DNA from: Prevotella sp. oral taxon 299 str. F0039
GTDB lineage: Bacteria; Bacteroidota; Bacteroidia; Bacteroidales; Bacteroidaceae
NCBI RefSeq assembly: GCF_000163055.2
Contig: NC_022111.1
Coordinates: 62,001 to 126,000, forward strand
Reading direction: 5' to 3'
DNA: 64,000 nucleotides
Shown here: piece after piece, positions 51,855 through 60,905 of the stretch
Position numbering within the stretch: position 1 is the stretch's first letter
Layout: the number at the start of each line of letters is the position of its first letter
Translations under genes and position numbers: made by a program
Notes under the pieces: model-generated
What the model saw: the letters and a program-made list of their open reading frames with translations, nothing else
Told to the model about the DNA's origin: nothing
The model's database searches: none

Positions 51855-54194
51855 TTAAAAATACCAACTAATGGTGCATCGAACATCACGTCCCATGTCG
51901 TGAGCGTAGTACCTTGAGCGGTTGGTGTATTCTTTATATTCTTTGTTTAGGATGTTGTCTGCAGCTAAATGAATATGCAATTTATTGCTGGTGTTAATGT
52001 TCCATTCAACTCCAATCTCTGCTCCAAAGAGGTTATAAGCAGGTGGTGTGAAGTTAATAAGATCGCTTTGAGGGTTAAAACGTGTTTGTTTTGCAACAAA
52101 GCGGTGCTTTAATTGCGCATAAGCTTTAATTTTTCCGATGTTGATGTTTTGCCAAGTTATATCATGATCGAAACGGAATGAAGGAATAAAAGGAAGATAA
52201 TTATTGGTCTTTTTATCATTTGCCCATATTAAACCGCATAGAAAATGATATTCAATGGCCTTGATTGGTTGAACTTTTACATCAAAGTCTATACCACGAA
52301 AGAAGGCATTTGTTTGCTTATATTTGAACATTGGGTACGCTCCTGAGATCACAGTTATGAACTGATTGCTTGGTTCATCGTAGATATAACCATTGACCCA
52401 TTGAAGATAAGCGTCTACTCTTGCATTGATAACGCTATTTTTATACACTGCAGAAGTAACCCATTTCGTACTTTGTTCAGAGTGCATTGTTGTGTCTCCA
52501 ACCACAAACATACCTGAACCAAGCTCACTTCCGTTGCTATAAAGCTCATAAACGTGAGGTGCACGCCATGCAAGTCCTAGATTAGAAGTAAAGTTCCAGT
52601 TCTCTGAAGGACGGTAATTGAAGCCTAAGTTGTAGGAAACATTACTAAAGTTGTGATGTCCTCCGTATAAACTACCAGTGTAATCGTAACCCAAAGCTTT
52701 TGTTTCCTGGTTGTCAAAACGAATTCCTACCTCTGCATTCCATTTCTTATGACTGTATTTTTGTATGAAATAAGTGCCAAAATCATACTCAGTGTAGTTG
52801 GGGATGATAGGAACAATGCCTGTACCTGCTTGGTTTTTATTCCTAATATGTAGATAAGAAGCACCTAATTCTGTGGTCCAATGGTCATAAGTCTTATCCC
52901 ATTTAAATAAATGTTGAAACGAAGTGAGGTTCATACTTACAACAGGAATAGAGGAAGGCCCTGCTCTTCTCATTCTGTTTTCTTCTCTATTGTCGTTTTG
53001 AAAAGCAACTTGATAAAAGTAATTGCCCAACTTTCCACCATCAAAATATAGTTTTCCAATGGCAGTGTGATGATTAACAGCATGAAAAGGGTAAGTGATA
53101 GTGCGAGAAAAAGGCGTAACATATACAGGTTTGCCTAAGGCTATGCGCTCTTGAAGCAACTCTTCGCTACCCATTTGAGCACTGAACATCACACCTTCTT
53201 TTCGATTAAATAAACTATAAAAGCCCTCAATTCTGAGCTTACCATGCTTGTATCCTAAGGTTGCCGACATGTTGTGTTCACGATAACCAGTGTTGTTTAG
53301 CACATACTTTGCCGTTGAAGCGTCTCCAGAATTGATATATGTTCCTTGTAATCTCCATGCAATGTCACGTAAGAAAGGCATTGTTCCTTCTGCTTCTGCA
53401 ACCACATTGAAGCGTTTCCCGTTGCTTCCGTAAAGTGTTGATATGCTTCCTGAAGGCTTAACTACTTGATATGGCAGTGTCTTCTGTTCCAGAACAACAA
53501 TTCCTCCTAATGCTTCTGAACCATAACGAACAGATTCTGCTCCTTTAATAACTTTGATAGTAGCACTTGCATTCTTGTCTATTTCGGGTGCATGGTCGAG
53601 TCCCCACTGTTGACCTGTTTGTCTTGCGCCATTGTTTATCATCAGAATTCGGTTGCCATACATTCCATGTATTACTGGTTTTGCTGTGCTTGTGCCTGTT
53701 TGAATACTACTAACTCCACTGACATTTTCGAGTAATGACGCCAAAGATTTGCCCATTGCTCCTTGAATGGCTTGTGAATTGATAGTTGATGATACAGAGT
53801 TAACACTCACACTACTTTTAGTTCCTCTAACAACCACTTCGTCTAAGCGTTTTGTGTCGGGAATAAGTTGAATGACATTCTGTCCATTTTTATGTTCGAT
53901 ATCGCCAAAATGTAGTTGGATAGTTTTGTATCCAATGCTTGAAACCTTTATAATATCGGTCTTTTTGATGTCTTTTGGAAGTGCAATTAAGCCTTGGCTA
54001 TTGCTAGGAATAGCTTCTTGATTAATCCAAACATTTACATCATAGACAGGTAATTGGCTTTCCTTGTCTTTAAAGTGTAGTTCAATGGAACTTTCTTTAC
54101 GCAGCTCTGTAGCTGTTTGTGCAAAGCTAACGTGTGCCGAATAGCCCCAAAGAACAAGTATACTGAGAGCCAGTAGATACTTGTTTTGTTTCAT
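51855..54194 (-). CDS. TonB-dependent outer-membrane receptor, CirA/ZnuD-like
   Basis: 779 aa. A signal peptide (ends VSFAQ) precedes a CarboxypepD-like regulatory domain (ELHFKDKESQLPVYDVNVWIN), then the plug with a TonB-box-like DEVVVRGTKSS, LENVSGVSSIQTG, GMYGNRILMINNGARQTGQQWGLDHAPEIDKNAS split across the loop, and the barrel ending DMGRDVRCTISWYF. The GxQWGxDHAPEID plug motif is typical of receptors for metals or heme such as ZnuD-type, and the neighbouring Cys/His-rich proteins agree. It is a transporter energised by TonB-ExbBD. Its downstream lipoproteins are its likely partners. Confidence 0.88.
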   Translation of the reverse strand: MKQNKYLLALSILVLWGYSAHVSFAQTATELRKESSIELHFKDKESQLPVYDVNVWINQEAIPSNSQGLIALPKDIKKTDIIKVSSIGYKTIQLHFGDIEHKNGQNVIQLIPDTKRLDEVVVRGTKSSVSVNSVSSTINSQAIQGAMGKSLASLLENVSGVSSIQTGTSTAKPVIHGMYGNRILMINNGARQTGQQWGLDHAPEIDKNASATIKVIKGAESVRYGSEALGGIVVLEQKTLPYQVVKPSGSISTLYGSNGKRFNVVAEAEGTMPFLRDIAWRLQGTYINSGDASTAKYVLNNTGYREHNMSATLGYKHGKLRIEGFYSLFNRKEGVMFSAQMGSEELLQERIALGKPVYVTPFSRTITYPFHAVNHHTAIGKLYFDGGKLGNYFYQVAFQNDNREENRMRRAGPSSIPVVSMNLTSFQHLFKWDKTYDHWTTELGASYLHIRNKNQAGTGIVPIIPNYTEYDFGTYFIQKYSHKKWNAEVGIRFDNQETKALGYDYTGSLYGGHHNFSNVSYNLGFNYRPSENWNFTSNLGLAWRAPHVYELYSNGSELGSGMFVVGDTTMHSEQSTKWVTSAVYKNSVINARVDAYLQWVNGYIYDEPSNQFITVISGAYPMFKYKQTNAFFRGIDFDVKVQPIKAIEYHFLCGLIWANDKKTNNYLPFIPSFRFDHDITWQNINIGKIKAYAQLKHRFVAKQTRFNPQSDLINFTPPAYNLFGAEIGVEWNINTSNKLHIHLAADNILNKEYKEYTNRSRYYAHDMGRDVRCTISWYF

Positions 54195-54457
54195 TTTGAA
54201 ATAGAAAAATTATATGGTTTATTTTTATTAAGCCGACAATTTTTAGCCAATAGTCATTGAACTAAAGTTTAAGCCTAATGTCTTTGTAGAATACTTACAA
54301 TGAGGTTATCTTTTATAATATACCCAAAGTAAATAAGCGTGAAGTTGTTTATACCTTATTATATATAGGCACAATCGTTTAAGCTGGTGTGTCTATAAAT
54401 CACTTCGATATATTTAAAAAAAGAAAATACAAGTAAGTTGCATTTTGTTTTAATGCT

Positions 54458-54787
54458 TTATGCCCAAAAGAATGGAGGAGAATTAGTGTTTATTGATAAT
54501 ATTCTAAGATAAACACAGGGAGTATCGAATGATAGATACTTTACAATAGAATAGGGGACAGGTGTGATATAAACAATGTTCTTTATGGCATTTGCTTTTT
54601 GGAACACGAAGTCACAGACACTACAGCTTGCTTTTACTGTTGTGCATGTAGTGCTTTGAGTTGTTTTTACATCACAGTCGTGATTTGTTTCATAATGATA
54701 GTGGATTCCTTTTAACGACAGCATTAGAGTGAATGTTAATAATAACATCCATGCATAGCAGCGTTTAATGGTGGTTCTACTTATCAT
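54458..54787 (-). CDS. Small Cys/His-rich membrane-anchored protein, DUF2946-like
   Basis: 109 aa. An N-terminal hydrophobic helix (YAWMLLLTFTLMLSLKG) is followed by HYHYETNHDC, CTTVKASCSVC and DFVF, a Cys/His cluster like that of the DUF2946-type proteins often found beside copper or zinc uptake genes. The predicted ligand role is metal capture at the periplasmic face. First gene of the TonB operon; a -7 element lies upstream and a 263-nt gap separates it from the receptor. That gap shows no gene, only AT-rich sequence with a possible terminator or attenuator. Confidence 0.6.
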   Translation of the reverse strand: MISRTTIKRCYAWMLLLTFTLMLSLKGIHYHYETNHDCDVKTTQSTTCTTVKASCSVCDFVFQKANAIKNIVYITPVPYSIVKYLSFDTPCVYLRILSINTNSPPFFWA

Positions 54788-54834
54788 TATACTATTGATT
54801 TGTCTTAATGAAAAATTATTATTCGATAGTATTG

Positions 54835-54842
54835 CAAAGATA
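54835..54842 (-). promoter_or_regulatory. -7 promoter element TATCTTTG for the TonB/metal operon
   Basis: Exact TAnnTTTG match; predicted leader of about 43 nt to ATG 54787. No Fur or Zur box could be confirmed by eye. Confidence 0.5.
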
Positions 54843-55016
54843 AGATTATTCTTTTAAAAAACAATGTTTATGTAATTGTATTGTATTTTTTTAAGAAAGA
54901 GAATGTGATAATAATACAAATGTGTGCGTTTTATACTTTGGGTAAAAACAGATTTGTGTCTATCGTGGCTTGTTATTGGTAATTTGATAATGCTTTTTCA
55001 GGTGAATTTATAAAAT

Positions 55017-55078
55017 AAAACTCCTTTCTCCGTTTATATCTGACTTGATGTAGTAGGATATATAACGAGGAAAGGAGC
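55017..55078 (-). terminator. Terminator of the HprK/S24-S26/PqqD operon
   Basis: CTCCTTTCTCCGTT (from 55021) pairs with AACGAGGAAAGGAG (to 55077) with a small mismatch; the minus-strand continuation is TTTTATTTT. Confidence 0.6.
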
Positions 55079-55099
55079 TGTAAATAAAATGTAATTCTC

Positions 55100-55369
55100 T
55101 TATTCTTCAATTAAATGAGAGTTTTTCCATACATGAATTAGCTTTTGCACATCGGCTAATGCATCTTCAGGTTCAACCTCATAATGTTCTAAAAGAATAT
55201 CTCTTAAAGTCTCTTCGGTAAACTCTTTACCTTCAATCTCTCTCCATAAAAGCGCAGACGATTCATTCATACTGATGATGTTGCTAAAGTCTATGTTGTT
55301 TTTTCCTTCTGCAATGAGGATAAATTCGCCACAAACTTCTTTTAATGAGAAATCTTTTTTTGTCTTCAT
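55100..55369 (-). CDS. PqqD-family protein (peptide-chaperone fold)
   Basis: 89 aa. FSLKEVCGEFILIAEG, IISMNESSALLWREIEGKEFTEETL and HYEVEPEDALADVQKLI are the PqqD/RRE pattern of a small winged-helix that binds leader peptides or carries substrates to a maturase. It is the last of three genes, preceded by a signal-peptidase-like and an HprK-like protein. No radical SAM, B1/B2 protease or visible precursor peptide is in the neighbourhood, so the client is unknown. Confidence 0.85.
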   Translation of the reverse strand: MKTKKDFSLKEVCGEFILIAEGKNNIDFSNIISMNESSALLWREIEGKEFTEETLRDILLEHYEVEPEDALADVQKLIHVWKNSHLIEE

Positions 55370-55386
55370 ATTGATATTTTATTGTG

Positions 55387-55875
55387 TTATTGTTGCTGAA
55401 TGATGTTTTTAAGGAATATTTTTCTGTAGATATAGAGCAGATAACGACGAATAGGAAATAGTCTTGTCCAAAAGAAAGAATAGGTTTTCCATTTCCAATG
55501 ATTGGTGTAATCTATTGTTTTTCTGCCTTTTCTGTAGAACCCAATCACCGATGCTCTGATATCGCTAATGGTGCAATATTCGCAAAGATAGTTGCCGTCT
55601 CCTCGTAGAGTTACTTTGTTTCCTTTAATTGAAATGATTCTATGTAACACGTATTGTTGACCAGTTAATTCGGCAAGCACAGGGTCTCCAACCTTAATGT
55701 TGGTAGGTTGGGTTAGAATAGCTTTGTCTCTTCCATTTTCAAGAAATGGGCGCATGCTGTAACCATATAGATTAATGGTTGCAGTATGTCCTTCTCTAAT
55801 GAGTCTTATTATTTCGGGGAAGAATTGCTTATTGCTTAAATGAATGTTTGTTGTTTGGCTATTGTTTTGTGACAT
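55387..55875 (-). CDS. S24/S26 signal-peptidase-like protein (Ser/His type)
   Basis: 162 aa. Catalytic Ser is in LYGYSMRPFL (Ser40); the second residue is His78 in YVLHRIISIKG, the SipW or ER-type Ser/His arrangement instead of Ser/Lys. VTLRGDGN follows. A C-terminal run (RRYLLYIYRKIF) is basic-aromatic and may be membrane associated. Its ATG lies within the upstream kinase-like gene (40-nt overlap), so the two are coupled. It may cleave leader or signal peptides of the same cluster's client. Confidence 0.78.
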   Translation of the reverse strand: MSQNNSQTTNIHLSNKQFFPEIIRLIREGHTATINLYGYSMRPFLENGRDKAILTQPTNIKVGDPVLAELTGQQYVLHRIISIKGNKVTLRGDGNYLCEYCTISDIRASVIGFYRKGRKTIDYTNHWKWKTYSFFWTRLFPIRRYLLYIYRKIFLKNIIQQQ

Positions 55876-56744
55876 ATTTGTGCAGCTTCTTTATTGGGTA
55901 AACAATGAAGAATGTAATGTGATGTTAATTCAACCAATTTGAATATAATTTGTTGTGTATTATTATAAATAATCTTATCCCATTTCATTGTAGATATTGC
56001 AGGAAGGAGTGATGCTATGGCCTCAACAGGGCGGAGTTGATCGATAGAGTTGGTTGAGGATCGATCTATTCTTGTAATTGCTCCAAGCTTAGCTTTAATT
56101 TTTCTATAACAAGGAGTCTTTCCACTCCATGGTGTTCCGTATATAAATGCTTCGTTGTTTATGATGCGTATTGCAGGACAATCGTCGTTCATAAGATCAC
56201 AATTGGGGATATATCTTAGCCAAGAGCTAACTTGTGTACTCTTACCTGTTCCACTTTTTGCTATGAAAGCATATCCATAGCCGTTTTGTCTTACTAAAGA
56301 TGCATGGACTAAACAAGTGTCTTTAAATCCGCCAGCAAAGGCATACATAAGGATAAGAGCGTTGTTTAATCCAAAACTACGCATCGTATAGCTTCCCAAT
56401 AGCCTGCAACGGCATTCTGTAAAATCATCATTTGTTATTAATAAACAACACTCTTTGTTGTGGATGTTATTTATGATAAACTGATAGCCACCAGTAGTTA
56501 TTTTGTCGACACTGGTCTCTCCATTTCCTGTGTCAAAGTTTCTGATTTTCTCTAACTTCTCTTCTGCGAGAAGATCTAATTCGTCTAAAACAGTCAAAGT
56601 AAACAATCTTTCTCCTTTTGCTTCATTTGTTGCAAAAGAACTAAATGATGGAATGAGATTAATATTGTTCGTTCCATCACCTTCGAAGATTATTCTGATG
56701 TCTAACTCAGCGATATTAAAATCGTGAATATCTTGGGTCTTCAT
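55836..56744 (-). CDS. HPr-kinase-like P-loop protein
   Basis: 302 aa. The N-terminal half is not recognisable. The P-loop AKSGTGKST (162-170), Walker-B-like LMNDDCPAIRI and GTPWSGKTP match the HprK-type kinase fold used in PqqD/signal-peptidase clusters of Bacteroidota and lasso-peptide loci. It may phosphorylate a serine of the client. The HPr substrate motif itself is absent here. First gene of the trio. Confidence 0.8.
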   Translation of the reverse strand: MKTQDIHDFNIAELDIRIIFEGDGTNNINLIPSFSSFATNEAKGERLFTLTVLDELDLLAEEKLEKIRNFDTGNGETSVDKITTGGYQFIINNIHNKECCLLITNDDFTECRCRLLGSYTMRSFGLNNALILMYAFAGGFKDTCLVHASLVRQNGYGYAFIAKSGTGKSTQVSSWLRYIPNCDLMNDDCPAIRIINNEAFIYGTPWSGKTPCYRKIKAKLGAITRIDRSSTNSIDQLRPVEAIASLLPAISTMKWDKIIYNNTQQIIFKLVELTSHYILHCLPNKEAAQICHKTIAKQQTFI

Positions 56745-56836
56745 TGATTGTGATAATGTCTTATGCTTATAATCTTTTCCTACTTATATAATAGTAACGA
56801 TCTACTTAAAAGACGAGAGTTTACCAAGTGGCTTGT

Positions 56837-56924
56837 AATAGTATTGCTATTGCTATATAAAAGCATAGCTTTAGACTACAAATAGCAATGAGTTTACATT
56901 GCAAAAGCTATTCTATTGTAGTAG
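56837..56924 (+). repeat. 22-nt-period repeat array G (4 units), reaching into a coding end
   Basis: Units at 56837, 56859, 56881 and 56903, cores AATAGTATTGCTATT, AAAAGCATAGCTTTA, AATAGCAATGAGTTT and AAAAGCTATTCTATT. The last unit contains the stop and final codons of the small exported protein gene that ends at 56908. Confidence 0.8.
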
Positions 56925-57324
56925 GAGTAATTGGCTTAAATATAAAACTTGTGTTGTCGATTTGTTTTATTTGATATAAGCCTGGGTCTAAATACTTCTT
57001 TTTTATAACCAAATATTTCTTCTCAATATCTTTTTTTTCTGTAGCAAATATTGTGCTTACAGTTGGTGTTTGTTCTCCGATAGCTTTTAAATAATCTCTT
57101 AGTTGATAGGAATAATTGTCTCTTTCAACAAGAAATTTAGTTTTACTATCGATGTAAGCATTGCTTATTTCTTGAATTTCTGTAATATATAATGTTGAAT
57201 CTTTGAATGAAGTTGCAACACCAAAGATGTATATTTTGGTTTGTTTTGTTGCTGAGAATCCGCTAATAAAGCAGATGAAGAATAATAAAAGAAGCACTAA
57301 CTTCTTGTTGTTTACAATTGCCAT
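56908..57324 (-). CDS. Small exported protein, unknown function
   Basis: 138 aa from ATG 57324 (MAIVNNKKLVLLLLFFICFISGFSA, signal peptide); a start at 57366 would add 14 residues. KIYIFGVATSFKDSTLYITEIQEISNAYIDSKTKFLVER and YLVIKKKYLDPGLYQIKQID look like a conserved periplasmic Bacteroidales family that I cannot name. No Cys, so not a lipoprotein. It stands next to the sigma factor gene; function unknown. Its 3' end is invaded by the 22-nt repeat array. Confidence 0.65.
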   Translation of the reverse strand: MAIVNNKKLVLLLLFFICFISGFSATKQTKIYIFGVATSFKDSTLYITEIQEISNAYIDSKTKFLVERDNYSYQLRDYLKAIGEQTPTVSTIFATEKKDIEKKYLVIKKKYLDPGLYQIKQIDNTSFIFKPITPTTIE

Positions 57325-57556
57325 AAATATTATTTCTATTTGATTTCCTAACTCTTTTGAAACCATAAATTAATGTTTCATAGCTCTAAGAGGTTACTAT
57401 TAAAAGGCTGTTTTGTTGATTATTTATTCTTAAAATATTTAATTATAGTAGCCATTTATAATTTCTTCCTTTAGAGTTACGCTCTATCTTAATTATATTG
57501 GTTTGCTCCTTTGACAAAAATAGTGAGATATTATAAATTAATTTATCTTTGTTTAC

Positions 57557-58420
57557 TTATTTTCCAAGGTAACTTTTGAGAAGTTTGTTTTGTGTATTCT
57601 TTCTTAATTTCCTTATTGCTTTCTCTCTAATCTGTCGTGCTCGTTCTCTTGTTAATCCCTTTTTTGCACCAATCTCTTGAAGAGTCATCTCAGGTTGGTT
57701 GATTCCATAGAATGCTTCAATAACGAAACGTTCACGTTCATCTAATATATTTAGAGCCAACTTCAATTCTTCTCGAAGCGATTCTAATAATAAATGAGTA
57801 TCAATATCTGGTCCTTCGTTTCCTTGAAGCAGATCTGCAAGTCCATTATCATTGCCGTCTGTTAATGGAGCATCCATCGAAACGTGTCGGTTATTGCCTT
57901 TAATTGCGTCTGAAACTCTTTCTTGTGGTAAGTTGATCTCTTCTGCAATCTCTGCAATAGAAGGTTTTCTTTCGAACTCTTGTTCAAATTTATGTGATAT
58001 TTTATTTATCTTATTTACCGATCCTACTTGGTTGAGTGGTAAACGAACAAGACGACTTTGGTCGGCAAGAGCTTGCATAATACTTTGGCGAATCCACCAA
58101 ACTGCATATGAGATGAATTTGAATCCTCTTGTATCATCAAACTTTTCTGCAGCTTTTATCAAGCCAATGTTTCCCTCATTGATAAGGTCTGGAAGACTAA
58201 GTCCTTGGTGTTGATATTGTTTTGCAACAGAAACAACAAAGCGTAAATTTGCTCTTGTAAGCTTTTGAAGGGCATCTTTGTCACCTTCTTTAATCTTACG
58301 GGCAAGGGTAATCTCTTCTTCTGTGGTGAGAAGTTTCTCTTGTGTAATTTCTTGTAAATATTTATCAAGAGTAGAATCTTCTCGATTTGTAATCGATTTG
58401 GATATCTTTAGTTGTCTCAT
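57557..58420 (-). CDS. rpoD: Primary RNA polymerase sigma factor (RpoD/SigA type)
   Basis: 287 aa, the short Bacteroidota primary sigma factor. Region 1.2 is DSTLDKYLQEITQEKLLT; region 2 holds LVSVAKQYQHQGLSLPDLINEGNIGLIKAAEKFD-like core (here ANLRFVVSVAKQYQ) with RGFKFISYAVWWIRQSIMQAL; region 3 RLPLNQVGSVNKI; region 4 the helix-turn-helix TLQEIGAKKGLTRERARQIREKAIRKLR. It directs transcription from the TAnnTTTG -7 / TTTG -33 promoters seen throughout the window. A -7 element of the same class lies upstream of its own gene. Confidence 0.96.
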   Translation of the reverse strand: MRQLKISKSITNREDSTLDKYLQEITQEKLLTTEEEITLARKIKEGDKDALQKLTRANLRFVVSVAKQYQHQGLSLPDLINEGNIGLIKAAEKFDDTRGFKFISYAVWWIRQSIMQALADQSRLVRLPLNQVGSVNKINKISHKFEQEFERKPSIAEIAEEINLPQERVSDAIKGNNRHVSMDAPLTDGNDNGLADLLQGNEGPDIDTHLLLESLREELKLALNILDERERFVIEAFYGINQPEMTLQEIGAKKGLTRERARQIREKAIRKLRKNTQNKLLKSYLGK

Positions 58421-58445
58421 TTGTCTGCAGATTTTGTGCTATTTG

Positions 58446-58453
58446 CAAATATA
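58446..58453 (-). promoter_or_regulatory. -7 promoter element TATATTTG for rpoD
   Basis: Exact TAnnTTTG match; leader about 20 nt to ATG 58420. Confidence 0.5.
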
Positions 58454-58600
58454 TAGATTTTATTTAATATTGACAAGAACTTTAAATGATTTATTCATGC
58501 CATTTTATATATTCTGTATCTTTGAATGGTTGAATATTTCTGTACTTGTATATTATGCTTTTTCTCTAGTGTGATTCGTCTCTTTGATTCCTAAAAAAAG

Positions 58601-58640
58601 AATCAACGAGGAAACAACTTGTTTTGTCTCCTCGTTGATT
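58601..58640 (-). terminator. Terminator of the HtrA-like protease gene
   Basis: AATCAACGAGGAAACAA (58601-58617) pairs with 58624-58640 (one mismatch), followed on the minus strand by TTCTTTTTTTAG. It lies 24 nt after the stop of the protease. Confidence 0.8.
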
Positions 58641-58664
58641 GTAGATAAATTATACGAATAAAGT

Positions 58665-60131
58665 TTATTGGTTGATTTGTATTGCAAAGTAATCTTTCTT
58701 GCCAGTAGGCCATATTCCTTTGATATAAAGGACTGGATCCTTAGATGTAGAGGCTGATTTTACCGCATTTTGAAGGTCTGATAAAGATTTCATCGGAGTG
58801 TCATTGACATCTAAGATGATAAGACCTTTACCGATTCCAGCCTTTTTTAATGCGCCATCATTTACCTTAATTACTTCCAAACCATAAGCAATTTTTAGTT
58901 CATTCTTTTGTTGTTCTGTTACAGTACGGAAGTTTCCACCAAGTACATCAAGGTCGGCTGTCTTCATTATACTTGTATTTCCTTGTGCATTTTTCAGTGT
59001 TACAGTTTTACTTTCTTTGTTCTTATTGTGTAAATAAGTGATTGTGAGCTTGTCACCAGGGCGTTTTCCTGCCATAAGTTCCTGAAGTTCTGACATTTTT
59101 GTAACCTTTTTACCATCTACTGCAATAATAATGTCACCTTCTTTTAAGCCTGCAGACTCGCCTGCACTATTATTTTCTACTTTTGAAACATATATACCTT
59201 CGTTTGTTCCGAGGTCTAGTTCTTTTCCCTCTTCTTTTTGTTTGTCTTTCCAGTCGAGTACATTTGTACCTATAATGCCTAACATTGCACGTTGAACGGT
59301 ACCATATTTCTTGAGGTCTTCCACAACTTTTGTCATAATAGTTGTAGGAATTGCAAATCCATAACCGCTGTAAGACCCTGTTTGAGAATAGAGCATTGCA
59401 TTGATACCAACAAGCTCTCCACGTGTGTTGACAAGTGCACCACCTGAATTTCCGCTGTTAATTGCAGCATCGGTTTGTATGAAAGACTCCACACCATTAG
59501 CTCCTAAAGAACGTGCTTTGGCACTAACAATACCCGCAGTAACAGTGTTATTGAGGTTGAAAGGGTTACCAACGGCAAGCACCCATTCGCCTACTTTAAG
59601 ATCATCAGAGTTTCCTATTTGAATAGCAGGTAAATTTTTCCCGTCTATTTTGATCAAAGCAAGGTCCGAATTCTTATCTGTTCCTATTATTCTTGCATTG
59701 TATTCACGATTATCGTTTAGGGTAACTGTAAGCTGATCAGCTCCTTCTACAACGTGATTGTTGGTTACAATGTATCCATCGGGAGAGATAATGACACCAC
59801 TTCCGCTAGCTTCTCTCTTTGGAGTTTGTACTTGTCGCTTTTGAGTTCCGCCTTGTCCGCCACGTGGATTGCCAAAGAATCCGAATGGATCTCCAAAGAA
59901 ATCAGAGAAAGGATCAGACTCTACATTAACAGTTTGTACCTTACTATTTTGGACATATTTAATATATACCACAGCAGGAAGAGACTTATCTGCTGCGTAA
60001 GTTAAATCAACAAGTTGCCCTGTTGGTGCTGCTGTTGATGTATTTGCATTTACTTTTAAAAAAGTTCCTGTAGATAATGCCATGGCACCAATACACATAG
60101 CACCAAGAACATGCTTAGAATAATTTTTCAT
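58665..60131 (-). CDS. Periplasmic DegP/HtrA-type serine protease
   Basis: 488 aa from ATG 60131 (MKNYSKHVLGAMCIGAMALS). The catalytic triad is His126 (VTNNHVVEGAD), Asp156 (NSDLALIKI) and Ser229 (INSGNSGGALVN). Two PDZ domains follow, the first with LKEGDIIIAVDGKKVTKMSELQEL. A Gly-rich linker (DPFGFFGNPRGGQGG) precedes the protease core and a threonine-rich signal-cleavage region lies before it. It degrades or refolds misfolded envelope proteins. The 84-nt leader contains a -7 element. It is separated from rpoD by its terminator. Confidence 0.92.
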   Translation of the reverse strand: MKNYSKHVLGAMCIGAMALSTGTFLKVNANTSTAAPTGQLVDLTYAADKSLPAVVYIKYVQNSKVQTVNVESDPFSDFFGDPFGFFGNPRGGQGGTQKRQVQTPKREASGSGVIISPDGYIVTNNHVVEGADQLTVTLNDNREYNARIIGTDKNSDLALIKIDGKNLPAIQIGNSDDLKVGEWVLAVGNPFNLNNTVTAGIVSAKARSLGANGVESFIQTDAAINSGNSGGALVNTRGELVGINAMLYSQTGSYSGYGFAIPTTIMTKVVEDLKKYGTVQRAMLGIIGTNVLDWKDKQKEEGKELDLGTNEGIYVSKVENNSAGESAGLKEGDIIIAVDGKKVTKMSELQELMAGKRPGDKLTITYLHNKNKESKTVTLKNAQGNTSIMKTADLDVLGGNFRTVTEQQKNELKIAYGLEVIKVNDGALKKAGIGKGLIILDVNDTPMKSLSDLQNAVKSASTSKDPVLYIKGIWPTGKKDYFAIQINQ

Positions 60132-60214
60132 ATGCAATAATTTAATTTGTTTTTATTGATGGCTTTATACTCTATTAAAACAGAGTTTTATGTCGTTTTC
60201 GTGTTAAGTCGTTA

Positions 60215-60222
60215 CAAATATA
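60215..60222 (-). promoter_or_regulatory. -7 promoter element TATATTTG for the HtrA-like gene
   Basis: Exact TAnnTTTG match; predicted leader of about 80 nt. The 60223-60476 stretch otherwise shows no gene. Confidence 0.4.
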
Positions 60223-60476
60223 ACTGCAAAATATATGAATTTATCATTCTATAGATAATCTTTATTCTGTTTTAACAGTTTGAAGTAAACTCTTAACGGC
60301 TATTAAACACATATTCTTTCTTTTTTCTTTCTTTTATTGATTATTCTATTTGAATTGTATTATTAGTTAGAATATGGAGGGCTTGTTCTTGCTTAAATCG
60401 ATATACTAGAATAAATAAAAGGTATCTATTTACTCATTTTTATTTCTTTTCAGCACTTAAATCCATATATATTTCC

Positions 60477-60484
60477 TATCTTTG
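60477..60484 (+). promoter_or_regulatory. -7 promoter element TATCTTTG for RNase P RNA
   Basis: Exact TAnnTTTG match; predicted start near 60489 agrees with the RNA 5' end expected from the P1 stem. GCAATTAAG follows immediately, a string also found after both tRNA -7 boxes. Confidence 0.6.
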
Positions 60485-60488
60485 CAAT

Positions 60489-60870
60489 TAAGAAATGCAG
60501 AGTTTTGTTTCTGTCGTTTGCCTTTAAAAGAGGCAAAAGGAAAGTCCGGGCAGCGTAGAGCGTTTCGCTTTTGAAAGTAAAAGCTACTAGTAATAGTAGG
60601 ATATGGTAGAAGAAAATAACCGCCATCGCAAGATGGTAAGGGTGAGAAGGTAGTGTAAGAGACTACCAGTTAATGGGTGATCGTTAAGCTGTACCATCCG
60701 AAAGCTGCAAGTTCGCGTATACCATCGTTTGAGAGTTGCTCGCTCGAATTATTTCGATGGAGGGTAGAATGCTTGAGTTGTAAGGTGACTTGCAATCTAG
60801 ATAAATGACAGATGCCTTTATTTTTCGAGAGAATATAAAGGAACAGAACCCGGCTTATAGAGACTCTGTT
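60489..60870 (+). ncRNA. rnpB: RNase P RNA
   Basis: About 380 nt. The P4 core is seen as AGGAAAGTCCGGGC near 60538-60551 and its partner ACAGAACCCGGCTTATAG near 60843-60860. The P1 stem CAGAGT (60498) pairs with ACTCTG (60863-60868), and T-rich sequence follows. It is the catalytic RNA that matures tRNA 5' ends. Ends are estimated to within about 10 nt. Confidence 0.93.
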
Positions 60871-60905
60871 TTTCTTTTTGTTACACTTTAGATTAAGAAA
60901 GATAC

